64,000 nucleotides of DNA, from assembly GCA_947085035.1 (NCBI GenBank), contig CAMTUW010000001.1, positions 1 to 64,000 on the forward strand, given 5' to 3'. Below are positions 7,333 through 15,383 of the stretch, piece after piece. Numbering within the stretch: the first letter of the stretch is position 1; each line of letters starts with the position of its first letter. This DNA is from CAMTUW01 sp947085035. Lineage in GTDB: Bacteria > Actinomycetota > Coriobacteriia > Anaerosomatales > PHET01. Made by a program: the position numbers and the translations under genes. A model generated the notes under the pieces. It did no database searches. It worked only from the letters and a program-made list of their open reading frames with translations, and was not told the DNA's origin.

Positions 7333-9105
7333 CTACTCCTCCGCCACTCGCAGCCCCGCCGCGTCCTTCATGTCCAGCCCCGTCCCGTCCATGGGCCCCC
7401 ACGCGAGCTGTTCGCGCCAGTCCTCATGCGCGATCACGACGACGCGCGACAGCGCCCGGGTGACGCCCACGTACGCCAGCCCGCGCACCTTGGCGGCGCT
7501 GGACCAGTTGCCGCCCTCATCAAGCGGATCGATGTCGGTGATCACGACCGCGGGCGCCTCGCGCCCCTTGAAGCGGAAGATGGAGTCGTAACAGGTGCAG
7601 CCCTTCCCCGCCTCCGCGAGCGGCTTCAGGCGGTCGCGCCACGGGGGCGTGTCGATCTGCGCAGCGAGGCAGTTGCCAACGCTCCTGCGCGACAGCACCA
7701 CGATCTGACCGGGCTCGAAGCCTTCGGCCTCCAGCGTATCGAGTGCGTCGAGAAGCGCCTTCTTCGCGGTCTTGGCGCCGTTGTAGAACAGCACGCGCGG
7801 GTCGAACCCGTCGTCATCGCGACGGCAGTCCCAATAGCCGCCTTCGACCTCTCCCAGCGCGCCCGCCAAGTGCGCGACGCGCGGGAGGTTGCGACAGTTC
7901 TCGCGCAGTGTGACGACCGGTGCCGAGTAGCCCAGGGTCCGCTCCAGCACCTCGAGAGGCGACTCATCGAGCCTGCCGAAGATGTCCTGATGAACGAAGT
8001 CGCCGAAGAACCGCCACCGACCCGCCACCAGACCGTGGACGAGCGCCGCCTCAAGCACGGCGAGGAACACCGGCGTCACGAGGATGTCCTGCGCCTCGTC
8101 GATGATGAGTTCGTCGTACTGCTCCATCGTGCCCGCGTCCACGCCGGCAGCGAGTGCATCGAACACGCGCTCAGGCAGCTCGCTCTCCCAGTAGTCGTAG
8201 GCGACCTCGGAGTCCCGCGCGGTGCCCACGATGCTCTGCATGAACTCGTGAATCGTCGTCGTGCGGCAAGCCGGTCCCAGTGCGGCGGTCTCACTTCGTA
8301 GCCACTCGCCCAGCAGGCGGTTGTAGCAGACGAACAGCACGCGCCGTCCGCTCTCCACCGCCCGACGCGCTGTCTCGATCGCGAGCAGCGTCTTGCCGGT
8401 ACCCGCGAGGCCGTCGATGAGCAGGCGCGGGTTGCCACCCATCTGGTCGAGTACGCGAAACTGCTCTTCGGAGTAGCGACGCACCTCCGCGAGCTGGTTC
8501 TCGATGCGCGCCTTCGGACTCACGTAGCACTCCACCTCGCCGCGCAGAACGCGTACGATGCGCTCCGCCTGCTCCAGCGTGAGGGGCGCCGGCGGGTGCT
8601 CGAGCTCGGCGCGCTGGCCCTCGAACGCCTCGATGAGCAACTGTTCGAGCGACTTCGAGAGGTAGCGCGGACGGTCGATGAGCTGGCGGGATGACCACTC
8701 GATCTGGTCGCGGTTCAAGACCTCCATGTCCGGCACGACGACGACCGAAGTCGCGAGCACGTCGGGCATACCGTGGGTGCGCACCCACTCCTTGATGCGA
8801 TGGAGCGCGCCGTTGGCTTGTTGGAAGGGGCCGCGTTCTTTGGGCGGGCCCTGCGGGCTCGTGAGCCACTCGCCGCCGGCCGTGCGCGCGAGATAGGTCT
8901 TGGCCTCGATCACCATCACGCCGAATCCCGGTGCGATTAGCACGAAGTCGGCTTCACCGATCCAGCTTGTGCCCCTCTTGGCGAGGTCCAGCGAGTGCAG
9001 CACGATCCATTCGTCCGGGCACGCCCGTTCGAGCTCGTCGAAGAGCTTGCGCTCGGCGGCGGACTCGGTGGTCGGCAGGATGTGGAGCGGGATCATGCGA
9101 GCCAT
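7333..9105 (-). CDS. NERD nuclease-domain / UvrD-like SF1 helicase
   Basis: Length 590 residues. Residues ~10-120 form a NERD domain (GEADFVLIAPGFGVMVIEAK, with a PD-(D/E)XK-like acidic and EAK pattern). This is followed by an SF1 helicase: Walker A GLAGTGKT (~225), LFVCYNRLL, Walker B ELIIDEAQDI, the motif III region FFGDFVHQDIFG, VTLRENCRN, and a C-terminal YVGVTRALSRVVVIAH motif VI. Such NERD-helicases are DNA-processing proteins and recur in defence islands. The gene stands alone with short non-coding flanks and looks intact. A role in defence or repair is inferred from context only. Confidence 0.85.
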   Translation of the reverse strand: MARMIPLHILPTTESAAERKLFDELERACPDEWIVLHSLDLAKRGTSWIGEADFVLIAPGFGVMVIEAKTYLARTAGGEWLTSPQGPPKERGPFQQANGALHRIKEWVRTHGMPDVLATSVVVVPDMEVLNRDQIEWSSRQLIDRPRYLSKSLEQLLIEAFEGQRAELEHPPAPLTLEQAERIVRVLRGEVECYVSPKARIENQLAEVRRYSEEQFRVLDQMGGNPRLLIDGLAGTGKTLLAIETARRAVESGRRVLFVCYNRLLGEWLRSETAALGPACRTTTIHEFMQSIVGTARDSEVAYDYWESELPERVFDALAAGVDAGTMEQYDELIIDEAQDILVTPVFLAVLEAALVHGLVAGRWRFFGDFVHQDIFGRLDESPLEVLERTLGYSAPVVTLRENCRNLPRVAHLAGALGEVEGGYWDCRRDDDGFDPRVLFYNGAKTAKKALLDALDTLEAEGFEPGQIVVLSRRSVGNCLAAQIDTPPWRDRLKPLAEAGKGCTCYDSIFRFKGREAPAVVITDIDPLDEGGNWSSAAKVRGLAYVGVTRALSRVVVIAHEDWREQLAWGPMDGTGLDMKDAAGLRVAEE

Positions 9106-9146
9106 GAGGTGAGGGTAGCACTGCAGGGGACGCTAGCTCGCGCCCT

Positions 9147-9569
9147 TCACAGCGCCCGGAACAGCACGAGGTCCTGCGCCGCCTGGGCCGGGGTCACCAC
9201 CCGGATACCTTCCACCGAGACTTCAAGGATTCGGGCATCGCCCGTGACGAGGTGGGTCGCCCGTCCCAAGAGCGCAGCTTCCACTACGGGATCATCATCC
9301 TCGTCCACAACCCACGCCCTGGACGCGACCGTCAGCGGCACGACCTCTGCGAACGAGGCGATCTCCTCCGCGAGCATCACCGCTGTGGCCTCGTCGACTC
9401 CGAAGCGCGGACGGGTGAGCACGTCGACGAATTCCGAAAGCACATGGAGGGACACGACGTCCTCCACGACGTCATCGCGCACAGCGTCAACGAGCACGGC
9501 CGGTGTCCCGCCGAACAGAACCGCCGAGACGAGCACGTTCGTGTCGAGGAAGAAGCGCGGACGTCGCAT
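9147..9569 (-). CDS. PIN-domain toxin (VapC-like)
   Basis: This 140-residue PIN-domain RNase belongs to the putative toxin-antitoxin PIN family. The metal-binding acidic residues are visible: Asp in FFLDTNVLVSAVLFGG, Glu in SEFVDVL, and the DEDDDPVVEAALLG cluster followed by HLVTGDARIL. Length is normal. The start codon lies three bases after the AbrB-type antitoxin stop, so the two are translated from one transcript in antitoxin-first order. The expected activity is cleavage of tRNA or other RNA. Confidence 0.85.
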   Translation of the reverse strand: MRRPRFFLDTNVLVSAVLFGGTPAVLVDAVRDDVVEDVVSLHVLSEFVDVLTRPRFGVDEATAVMLAEEIASFAEVVPLTVASRAWVVDEDDDPVVEAALLGRATHLVTGDARILEVSVEGIRVVTPAQAAQDLVLFRAL

Positions 9570-9572
9570 CGG

Positions 9573-9845
9573 CTAGTCGGCCGAGCCTGAGCTGCCGCTG
9601 CTCCGATCGCTCCGGAGCTCCGCCACGGCGGCATCCACCTCTACTTCGGTGAGCCCCCGCTCGGCGGCATCTTCGCGGACCTGCGCGACGAGCCGGTCCC
9701 ATCTCGAAACGGCTGGCTCCATCACGACGGCACCCTCACGCACGAAGACGTTCATGTCCATGTCCTCGGTGATGCCCATCTCCGCGACGACGTCGCGGGG
9801 GATGCTGACCGTGATGCTGTTTCCGACCTTGCGCGCCTTGACCAT
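9573..9845 (-). CDS. AbrB/MazE-family antitoxin
   Basis: Ninety residues. The N-terminal swapped-hairpin domain is KARKVGNSITVSIPRDVVAE, and the C-terminal half is acidic and helical (RLVAQVREDAAERGLTEVEVD), likely the PIN-binding part. It precedes the PIN toxin and is expected to repress the pair's promoter. Tandem GTGTATAC boxes 18 bp upstream of its start are the probable operator. Confidence 0.85.
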   Translation of the reverse strand: MVKARKVGNSITVSIPRDVVAEMGITEDMDMNVFVREGAVVMEPAVSRWDRLVAQVREDAAERGLTEVEVDAAVAELRSDRSSGSSGSAD

Positions 9846-9862
9846 GATTCACTCCTTGCAAC

Positions 9863-9881
9863 GTGTATACGCAGTGTATAC
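9863..9881. promoter_or_regulatory. Tandem GTGTATAC operator of the AbrB/PIN module
   Basis: GTGTATAC occurs at 9863-9870 and again at 9874-9881, a spacing of 11 bp or about one helical turn. Each contains the self-complementary GTATAC, so the site is both a direct and an inverted repeat. Its place directly before the antitoxin start fits autoregulation. Confidence 0.6.
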
Positions 9882-9919
9882 CCGTCGCAGGGCCTCATCA
9901 AGTCTTGGAACAGTACTCT

Positions 9920-10037
9920 CGCACCTTGCTCCAACCCCGCCCGTAACGAGCCGTCAGCTGCTCTGCGAGCCTCGCGACCACGCGATGACCCGCTCCCCGC
10001 CCAGAACCTCCTCGCTTACGCGCTTGCCCACACTCCA
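9920..10037 (-). pseudogene. YhcG/DUF1016 N-terminal remnant (copy 2), frameshifted
   Basis: Reading leftwards, WSVGKRVSEEVLGGER is followed after a frame change by HRVVARLAEQLTARYGRGWS, both from the DUF1016 N-terminal domain. Neither the start nor the nuclease domain is present. The flanks encode nothing recognisable. Confidence 0.7.
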
Positions 10038-10112
10038 GTGCGGTGTGGTCCTCATCCTCATGGGCGTGCAGATCCACTTGGAGCACCAAGGACTCATCGG
10101 CTGGTAGTGTCC

Positions 10113-10625
10113 CTACCCCCAGCGCTCGCTATACACCCAGGACGGCTCGTAGCGCTCGGAGGGCGGCTTCTCCTCGGCGGGATGCCCCAGCGCGATCATC
10201 GACATCGGCTCGACGCCGTCAGGGATGCCACAGATGCGCCGCACGGCCTCGACGCGCTCGGAAACCGGATACACGCCGATCCAGACCGCGCCCAACCCGA
10301 GCGCGTGGGCCGCGAGCAACAGGTTCTCGATGGCTGCCGAACAATCCTGCACCCAGTAGCCCGAGTGCTTGAGCTCGTGCGTGTCGCCGCATACCACGAT
10401 GCCCACGGAAGCCCGCGCGATCATCCCGGAGTACGGTGTCGCCTGCGAAAGTGCTTCGCGCTGCTCCGTGTCACGCACGACGATGAAGCGCCACGGCTGC
10501 TGGTTCCCGGCGCTCGGGGCGGCCATCGCGGCGCGGAAGAGGGTCTCCAACTGCTCGTCGGTGACCGGCTCGGCCGTGTAGGTGCGGATGGAGCGGCGGG
10601 TCATGATCGATTCGAGGCAGTCCAT
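10113..10625 (-). CDS. Nitroreductase-family FMN oxidoreductase
   Basis: Length 170 residues. Typical nitroreductase features: the N-terminal RRSIRTYTAEPVTDEQLETL with the RRS FMN-phosphate contact, AMAAPSAGNQQPWRFIVV, the dimer region with CSAAIENLLLAAHALGLGAVW, and a C-terminal ALGHPAEEK. The enzyme reduces nitro or quinone compounds with NAD(P)H through FMN. The start at 10625 follows GAAGGGAACCACC, the same ribosome-site context as the small secreted gene at 3132. An upstream in-frame start at 10760 would add an unconserved tail. It stands alone between two YhcG remnants; physiological substrate unknown. Confidence 0.88.
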   Translation of the reverse strand: MDCLESIMTRRSIRTYTAEPVTDEQLETLFRAAMAAPSAGNQQPWRFIVVRDTEQREALSQATPYSGMIARASVGIVVCGDTHELKHSGYWVQDCSAAIENLLLAAHALGLGAVWIGVYPVSERVEAVRRICGIPDGVEPMSMIALGHPAEEKPPSERYEPSWVYSERWG

Positions 10626-10842
10626 GGTGGTTCCCTTCGATTCTGCTGTGATGTCGATGATCCGCAACAGATGCGGAGTCACGCTCCCTGCTACGCCAAG
10701 TAGAGTTGTACCCCTCATCGGCGCATCGGTGTTCCGCCCGGCGTGGTCAAGGCGGGCCAAGGGGCACGACGATCGTCCGCGAAGCGGGCGTCAGACTCCT
10801 TCGAAATCAACTACTACTAACAACTTGACACTAGTACTCAAG

Positions 10843-11022
10843 CTGACGTCGTCACTGCCGCTTGACCTGGTCGTCGAGCACGGTGTGGGCGAAGGGACCA
10901 TAGACCTGAGCGGCCTCGATGTGCGCACGCTCAGCGCCACGCTCGGCGTGGGCGAGACCACGATCGACCTCACCGGTCCGCGGTCGAGCGACATGCGCGT
11001 CGATATCGAGGGCGGAGTAGAA
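10843..11022 (+). pseudogene. Toast-rack (LiaF/DUF4097-like) domain fragment
   Basis: About 60 codons read as repeating beta-strands, with VGEGTIDLSGLDVRTLSATL then GVGETTIDLTGPRSSDMRVD. This is the typical strand pattern of toast-rack domains in LiaF-like or DUF4097 membrane-stress proteins. No start, membrane segment or C-terminus is present. The fragment runs into a decayed YhcG gene on the other strand. Confidence 0.55.
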
Positions 11023-11067
11023 CGTAGGGGTCACGGAAGGCAAGTCCAGCTGCAGTTCCGGTCTTCC

Positions 11068-11448
11068 TCAGCGCGGCGCGCCATCCAGCGCGATGATTTC
11101 GATGATGATGCTCCAGCCCAATTGTGCCGACAGTGTCGGCACAATCTCCAGGTTGGGGTACAGCTCGGCGAACCGCATCATCCTGAACACATTGCGACGG
11201 CTCCAGCCCCGCCCGTATCGTGCAGTCAACTCCGCAGCTACGCGCTTCACAACCGCCTCGCCGTAGGCCGCTCGCTCTCCCCCGAGCACGTGTTCGCGCA
11301 CCCGTTTGCCCACACTCCAATAGAGCATCACGAGTTCGCTGTTGACTGCCGCGGCGGCGCGGCCGCGCGCGGCCTCGATCATGGCGCTCAGATTTCCGAG
11401 CAGCTCCCGGTCATCGCCATCAGCCAGGTTCGATCCATCCACGTTCAT
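11068..11448 (-). pseudogene. YhcG/DUF1016 N-terminal domain (copy 3), lacks nuclease domain
   Basis: A 126-residue frame with a start and a well-preserved DUF1016 N-terminal domain: RGRAAAAVNSELVMLYWSVG, KRVREHVLGGE, LTARYGRGWSRRNVFRMMRF, EIVPTLSAQLGWS. Full YhcG-like proteins continue into a PD-(D/E)XK nuclease domain (about 350 residues). Here a frameshift after IIALDGAPR ends the protein. A further piece, AFRDPYVLL, from the start of the nuclease part can be read in another frame at about 11020-11060. It could still make the short protein, but the catalytic part is gone. Confidence 0.75.
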
Positions 11449-11563
11449 CTCGCGCTCCGTTTCCGGAGCGGGTTCTTCCAGGGGGCACGTTCACCCTACC
11501 ACCGTGCTCTGACATCGACACGGCGCCGCCAAGGTCTCAGCCAGCCGAAGCTCCTCGACCCAA

Positions 11564-11815
11564 TCACTCGAAGCGCACCGCTCTGACCTTCAGTTCGCCA
11601 AGAAGCTTCACGCGCGCATGGCCTCCAATGTGGTGCACGTATGCCGCATTGGGCGCGGCTTCAACCAGTCTCTCGACTGCATCGAGGTCATCCCTCACGT
11701 CCTGCCGAACCAGACGCACCAAGTACCCGTACTCCTGCTCGAGCCAGTGACCCATCTCTTCAACCGATGCGAACTGCTGCTCCTCGATCATCTCCTGCGT
11801 CACGAAGTCGCCTCG
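11564..11815 (-). CDS. Hypothetical protein fragment
   Basis: A frame ending at 11564 encodes about 80 plausible residues (FVTQEMIEEQQFASVEEMGH, WLEQEYGYLVRLVRQDVRDD, AAYVHHIGGHARVKLLGEL). No family is recognised. The same frame continues upstream to 11899, but that part is antisense to the metallo-beta-lactamase remnant, so the gene has probably lost its 5' end there. Confidence 0.35.
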   Translation of the reverse strand, partial: RGDFVTQEMIEEQQFASVEEMGHWLEQEYGYLVRLVRQDVRDDLDAVERLVEAAPNAAYVHHIGGHARVKLLGELKVRAVRFE

Positions 11816-12268
11816 CAAGACGGCACTCGGATCCTCTTGGACCTGGGCATGCCCCTCTACGACGAGAGCGGCGATGACTACCCCCACGGCACCCCCCAAC
11901 GTCCTACCGCCGAGCTCATCGACTCAGGCATCCTGCCGAAAGTACCCGGCCTGTACGCCAGCGACTCGACCACACCGGACTCCCGCGCGCTGCTTTTCGA
12001 GGCCGATGGCCAGCGCCTGCTCTACTCCAGAGACCTCCGCGCCCATGGCCGAACGGGCTTTCGCTTCGACAACCTGCTCGAAGACGCGCGCCTCAAGGGA
12101 GTCGGCTGGTGTCGTGCTTCCAGATCGCCCGTCGAGTGGGACGACGTCCGCGTCTGCTTCGCGCCCCACCAGGTCCAGCGCCTCAAAGACGCGGGCCTCA
12201 TGAACCTCGTGTACGAGATGAAGGACGCCGCCAAGGTCACAACCACCGAGCTCGCCACATCCCTACAC
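11795..12268 (+). pseudogene. Metallo-beta-lactamase-fold hydrolase with internal deletions
   Basis: The frame keeps pieces of one MBL-fold protein in the right order: DGTRILLDLGMPLYDESG and LPKVPGLY (N-terminus), then PDSRALLFEADGQRLLYSRD and LRAHGRTGFRFDNLLEDARL, then FAPHQVQRLKDAGLMNLVYE and a terminal YEMKDAAKVTTTEL. The HxHxDH metal motif and neighbouring strands are missing between the first and second pieces. More is lost before the third. The frame stays open across the joints, but the active site is absent, so no hydrolase activity is expected. Confidence 0.65.
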
Positions 12269-12598
12269 GACCACCCTCCCCTTCTCCGCGTCCCAAATGC
12301 ACACGTCACGCACGGAGTCATTCCACAGTTCGAGTCGAATCCGCTCCATCACCGCGCGCAGCGCCTCCAGCCGCCCAGCGGACGCGAGCCACCCATCAGG
12401 ACGCAAGTCCACTGCGCCGTGTCGCGCGTCCACCAACCGCACCTCGTAGCGAGGCGGCCGTTCCATATGCTCACGGGCGAGCGCCCGCGCTGCCTCCGCG
12501 TCGCTCGCCCCACTCAGCCAGCCACACGAACACCACACCGGCACCAGCCCATCGGCTGAACCCTCATCGACCCCCGCAACGTGTCGCTCATCGATCAT
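12263..12598 (-). CDS. Small CxCGW protein of unknown function
   Basis: A 111-residue protein from ATG 12598. The motif VPVWCSCGWLSGASDAEAAR with a following REHME resembles short actinobacterial proteins that carry a C-x-C-G-W/x-H zinc-like site. The rest (RYEVRLVDARHGAVDLRPDG, RLEALRAVMERIRLELWNDS) is unfamiliar. The 3' end slightly overlaps the metallo-beta-lactamase remnant. The Shine-Dalgarno is weak, so expression is uncertain. Confidence 0.45.
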   Translation of the reverse strand: MIDERHVAGVDEGSADGLVPVWCSCGWLSGASDAEAARALAREHMERPPRYEVRLVDARHGAVDLRPDGWLASAGRLEALRAVMERIRLELWNDSVRDVCIWDAEKGRVVV

Positions 12599-12833
12599 CG
12601 TGGGAAGCCAGCTCCCCGGCTCGGAGTGGCACCACCTCATCGCAGACCCATCAGTCGCCGACGCGCTGCTCGACCGACTCGTGCATCGCTCGGTCAGGAT
12701 CGAGCTGAAGGGAGGATTGATGCGCAAGCAAGCCCCCAAACGCCCCAGAAAGTTGACCTGAAGCCGAACACCTTGTCATGCTGACCGCACGATCGCGTCG
12801 TCTCGCTCAAACCGTTCGGCTTCGACCGTTACT

Positions 12834-13157
12834 GTGTTCGGCTTCACTGGAATCCGCAATCAGGGCTCACAGTTCACATCCGAGGGCTTCACGGGCGTGC
12901 TGCTCTCCCACGGAGTGAGAATCAGCATGGACGGACGAGGCCGCTGGATGGACAACGTCTTCATCGAGCGTCTCTGGAGGAGCGTGAAATACGAGGAGGT
13001 GTATCTGAAGGCATACGAGAGCATTTCGGAGGCTCGCCGCGAGCTCGGGGCCTACTTCGACTTCTACAACATGCGGCGCAGGCACCAAGGGCTCAAGGAC
13101 CAGACCCCCGACCAGGTCTACTGGTCTACACTACAGACAGGACAGACAGCTGCCTGA
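12834..13157 (+). mobile_element. IS3-family transposase OrfB, C-terminal fragment
   Basis: About 100 residues of an rve-type DDE integrase core: GSQFTSEGFTGVLLSHGVRI, SMDGRGRWMDNVFIERLWRS with the last catalytic Glu in FIERLWRSVKYEE, and YNMRRRHQGLKDQTPDQVYW. The first catalytic Asp and the whole OrfA are absent, and I could not find paired terminal inverted repeats. It is a dead remnant lying just before the restriction-like operon. Confidence 0.8.
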
Positions 13158-13251
13158 CGAGCGGTTCATCACCTAAGAACCAGAGCATGCTGTCCAAGCA
13201 AACCCGGCCACCTGTTCAAATGTCTTGGGGATTCCAACCGACGGGGGACCA

Positions 13252-14712
13252 ATGTCGCGAGTAGTGAACAACACGCCTTCACCCATGCTGCTGCAGAAAA
13301 TCGGCGCAACCAACCTCACATTGGCGGACGCCATCGCGGAAATCGTCGCAAACAGCTTCGACGCGGCCATTGAGGGCTCACCGGCAATCATCGATGTGAA
13401 TGTGAGCGCCGATGAGATCAGCGTGATTGACTCCGGAACGGGCATGACCGAGGACATCCTCGCCGAGGCCATTCGGCTGGGCGTTGACATGTCTTCGGTT
13501 GTGAAGAAGAGGGTCGGCGCGAAGGGGCATTTCGGTCTAGGCATGAAGACCGCATGCGCCAGCATCGGCAAGTGGTGGGCGGTCCACACGCGGCCCACAG
13601 GAGGCAATCTCGAATATCGTGTCGCGTTTGATCTAGAGGACTGGGAGAGGCGGCCGAACTCGCCCGAGGCTTGGTCAATTACTATCGATGACATGCCCCG
13701 AAGCTCAGACAGTCCACTCGGAGACCGCACGAGCGGCACGGCCGTGATCGTACAACGACTTCGCCAGCGGAACCCGCTGCCGGGGCCGGTCCTTGCGAAG
13801 CTTGGCGAGGCCTTCAAGGCCCATCTGGAGCAGGGCGATAGCATCGTGATTAACGGCGATCCGGCGCTGCCCAAACAGTACAGGTTCGTCCCCGGCAGCA
13901 AAGTGCCTATCGACATTCAGTTCGGGCCAAACTCAAGCTTGCGAATCACCGGATGGGTCGCGCTCGACACCCAAACCCACAACGACGGCAACTACGGCTT
14001 CAACATCTATAGACACAACCAGCTCGTTCAAACCTGGAACAAGGACTGGTTCGCTGCCCACCTCATGACGAGTCGACTTATCGGTGAGGTCCATATGGAT
14101 TTCATCGATGCGACATTCTTCAAGATGGGACTCCAGCAATCAGAGGAGTGGCGGTTCGCGACCGCCGAGATGAAGGAGTTCCTGAAACCGGTCACCAAGG
14201 CGAGCCAAGGCCTGAGCAAACAGAAGAACATACACAATCCTATTGTCTCCCGAGACATCATCGGAGAGATGCGCTCGAGCGTCGGGGCTGAAGAATGGGT
14301 GCCCCCGACCACGATCCCCGTCGCCGGCGAGTTGGGTGGAGGCGTGGTCATGGAGAACCCGCCCCCGACGCCGGAACGTGAGCTCCCGAAGCTCCGCGTC
14401 AGCTTCGAAGCCTTGGTCCTCGAGGACGGCGCACGCATCCCCATCACAATTGCTGAGAAGGCGATGAGCTCCACTGCCACGCCATTCGATCTGATATTCG
14501 ACGACTTCCGTGAAGTACCCGAGTTGCAGGCGGTCGTGAACACCAACCATGAGCTCTGGAGCCAGTCCAAGGATCGCCCCCAGTTGAGGATGCTCGCTGT
14601 CGGCGATGCGATTCTGAGGTACCTCATGCAGACTGCGGGTATGAGCGGGAACCAAGCCGCTGAGGCAAGGAACGAGTGGATTCTCGCCGCGATGAAGGAG
14701 GGATGGAAGTGA
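13252..14712 (+). CDS. GHKL ATPase of MORC/MutL type (defence)
   Basis: Length 486 residues; the start at 13252 follows GGGGGA. The N-terminal GHKL ATPase carries the N-box LADAIAEIVANSFDAA (catalytic Glu and Mg-binding Asn), the G1 motif VIDSGTGM, and the G2 lid GAKGHFGLGMKTA. The middle (WNKDWFAAHLMTSRLIGEVH, FIDATFFKMGLQQSEEW) is typical of prokaryotic MORC/MutL-like proteins, and the rest is unassigned. Iyer, Abhiman and Aravind predicted such ATPases as parts of restriction-modification systems with SNF2 or Z1 helicases, HKD/REase nucleases, Dcm and Vsr, which is exactly this neighbourhood. First gene of a six-gene operon, overlapping the next start as GTGA. Confidence 0.85.
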   Translation: MSRVVNNTPSPMLLQKIGATNLTLADAIAEIVANSFDAAIEGSPAIIDVNVSADEISVIDSGTGMTEDILAEAIRLGVDMSSVVKKRVGAKGHFGLGMKTACASIGKWWAVHTRPTGGNLEYRVAFDLEDWERRPNSPEAWSITIDDMPRSSDSPLGDRTSGTAVIVQRLRQRNPLPGPVLAKLGEAFKAHLEQGDSIVINGDPALPKQYRFVPGSKVPIDIQFGPNSSLRITGWVALDTQTHNDGNYGFNIYRHNQLVQTWNKDWFAAHLMTSRLIGEVHMDFIDATFFKMGLQQSEEWRFATAEMKEFLKPVTKASQGLSKQKNIHNPIVSRDIIGEMRSSVGAEEWVPPTTIPVAGELGGGVVMENPPPTPERELPKLRVSFEALVLEDGARIPITIAEKAMSSTATPFDLIFDDFREVPELQAVVNTNHELWSQSKDRPQLRMLAVGDAILRYLMQTAGMSGNQAAEARNEWILAAMKEGWK

Positions 14713-15377
14713 TCGCCGCCGAGATGGACCTCGACACGAGATTCGAGGGCGAACCCCTCGAGGCGCTGGCGGCCGCTTGGTCCGCCGAAGACCTGACACT
14801 CGGACAACTTGCTCGTGCGATCTCCCGCTACTACACCCAGAGCAGGCTCACTCTCGAAGGGGCTGCGCGCTACTTGGACGCACCCCCCGCGGAGCTCGAG
14901 GCCCTCCTCGGACTAGCCGCGCTCGACGACGAGGACTTGAGCAGGCTCTCCGCGGCAAACCCGCCAAAGACGACTTGGCTCTTCTTTGCCGACGCAGAAA
15001 CGGAAGAAATCGAAGCGGGCCTCCTCGCACTCAATCGAGACTGCCCGTCAGATGAGATCGCAGCCCAACGGGTCTACCAGGCGATGCGTGAAGTCGGTGC
15101 TCCCACACTCGAAGACCGTGTGGCCGCCATCTCGGGCGCCACGCTGGGTCACCTCGCGACCAAAGCGAAGCAGTATGGCGTGTTGACGCCCAAGGCAAGG
15201 CAGTTCCTTGTTAGCGTTGCGAGCAGGAAGAAGCTCGGCAGCCCGCTAACAGAGAAGCAGCTCGAGTGGCTGAAGGCGATTCTTCAGGAACTTGTCGACA
15301 AGGAAGTCATTTGCCGCGAAAGCCCTGACGGCGACCAAGCGGAATGCGACGAAGTGCTCGCCGCGCTTGGAGCGTAG
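14709..15377 (+). CDS. Unknown defence-operon protein
   Basis: Length 222 residues. The GTG at 14709 overlaps the ATPase stop (GTGA) and has GGAGG seven bases upstream, so it is preferred over ATG 14703. The N-terminal half is helical and acidic. It contains an HTH-like stretch (LTLGQLARAISRYYTQSRLT, LEGAARYLDAPPAELEALL) and a central TTWLFFADAETEEIEAGLLA. The C-terminal part has LGHLATKAKQYGVLTPKARQ, LTEKQLEWLKAILQELVDKE. I recognise no family; it is probably an operon-specific partner of the ATPase or helicase. It ends 6 bp before the helicase start. Confidence 0.75.
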   Translation: MIAAEMDLDTRFEGEPLEALAAAWSAEDLTLGQLARAISRYYTQSRLTLEGAARYLDAPPAELEALLGLAALDDEDLSRLSAANPPKTTWLFFADAETEEIEAGLLALNRDCPSDEIAAQRVYQAMREVGAPTLEDRVAAISGATLGHLATKAKQYGVLTPKARQFLVSVASRKKLGSPLTEKQLEWLKAILQELVDKEVICRESPDGDQAECDEVLAALGA

Positions 15378-15383
15378 AACAGA

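Noticed and set aside
10582..11586. 335-codon open frame on the plus strand
   Set aside because: Only about 60 codons (10843-11022) look like protein; the rest is antisense to nitroreductase and YhcG sequence. Reported as a fragment instead.
12760..13220. Complete IS3 element
   Set aside because: Only the C-terminal third of OrfB is present and no terminal inverted repeats or target duplication could be found.
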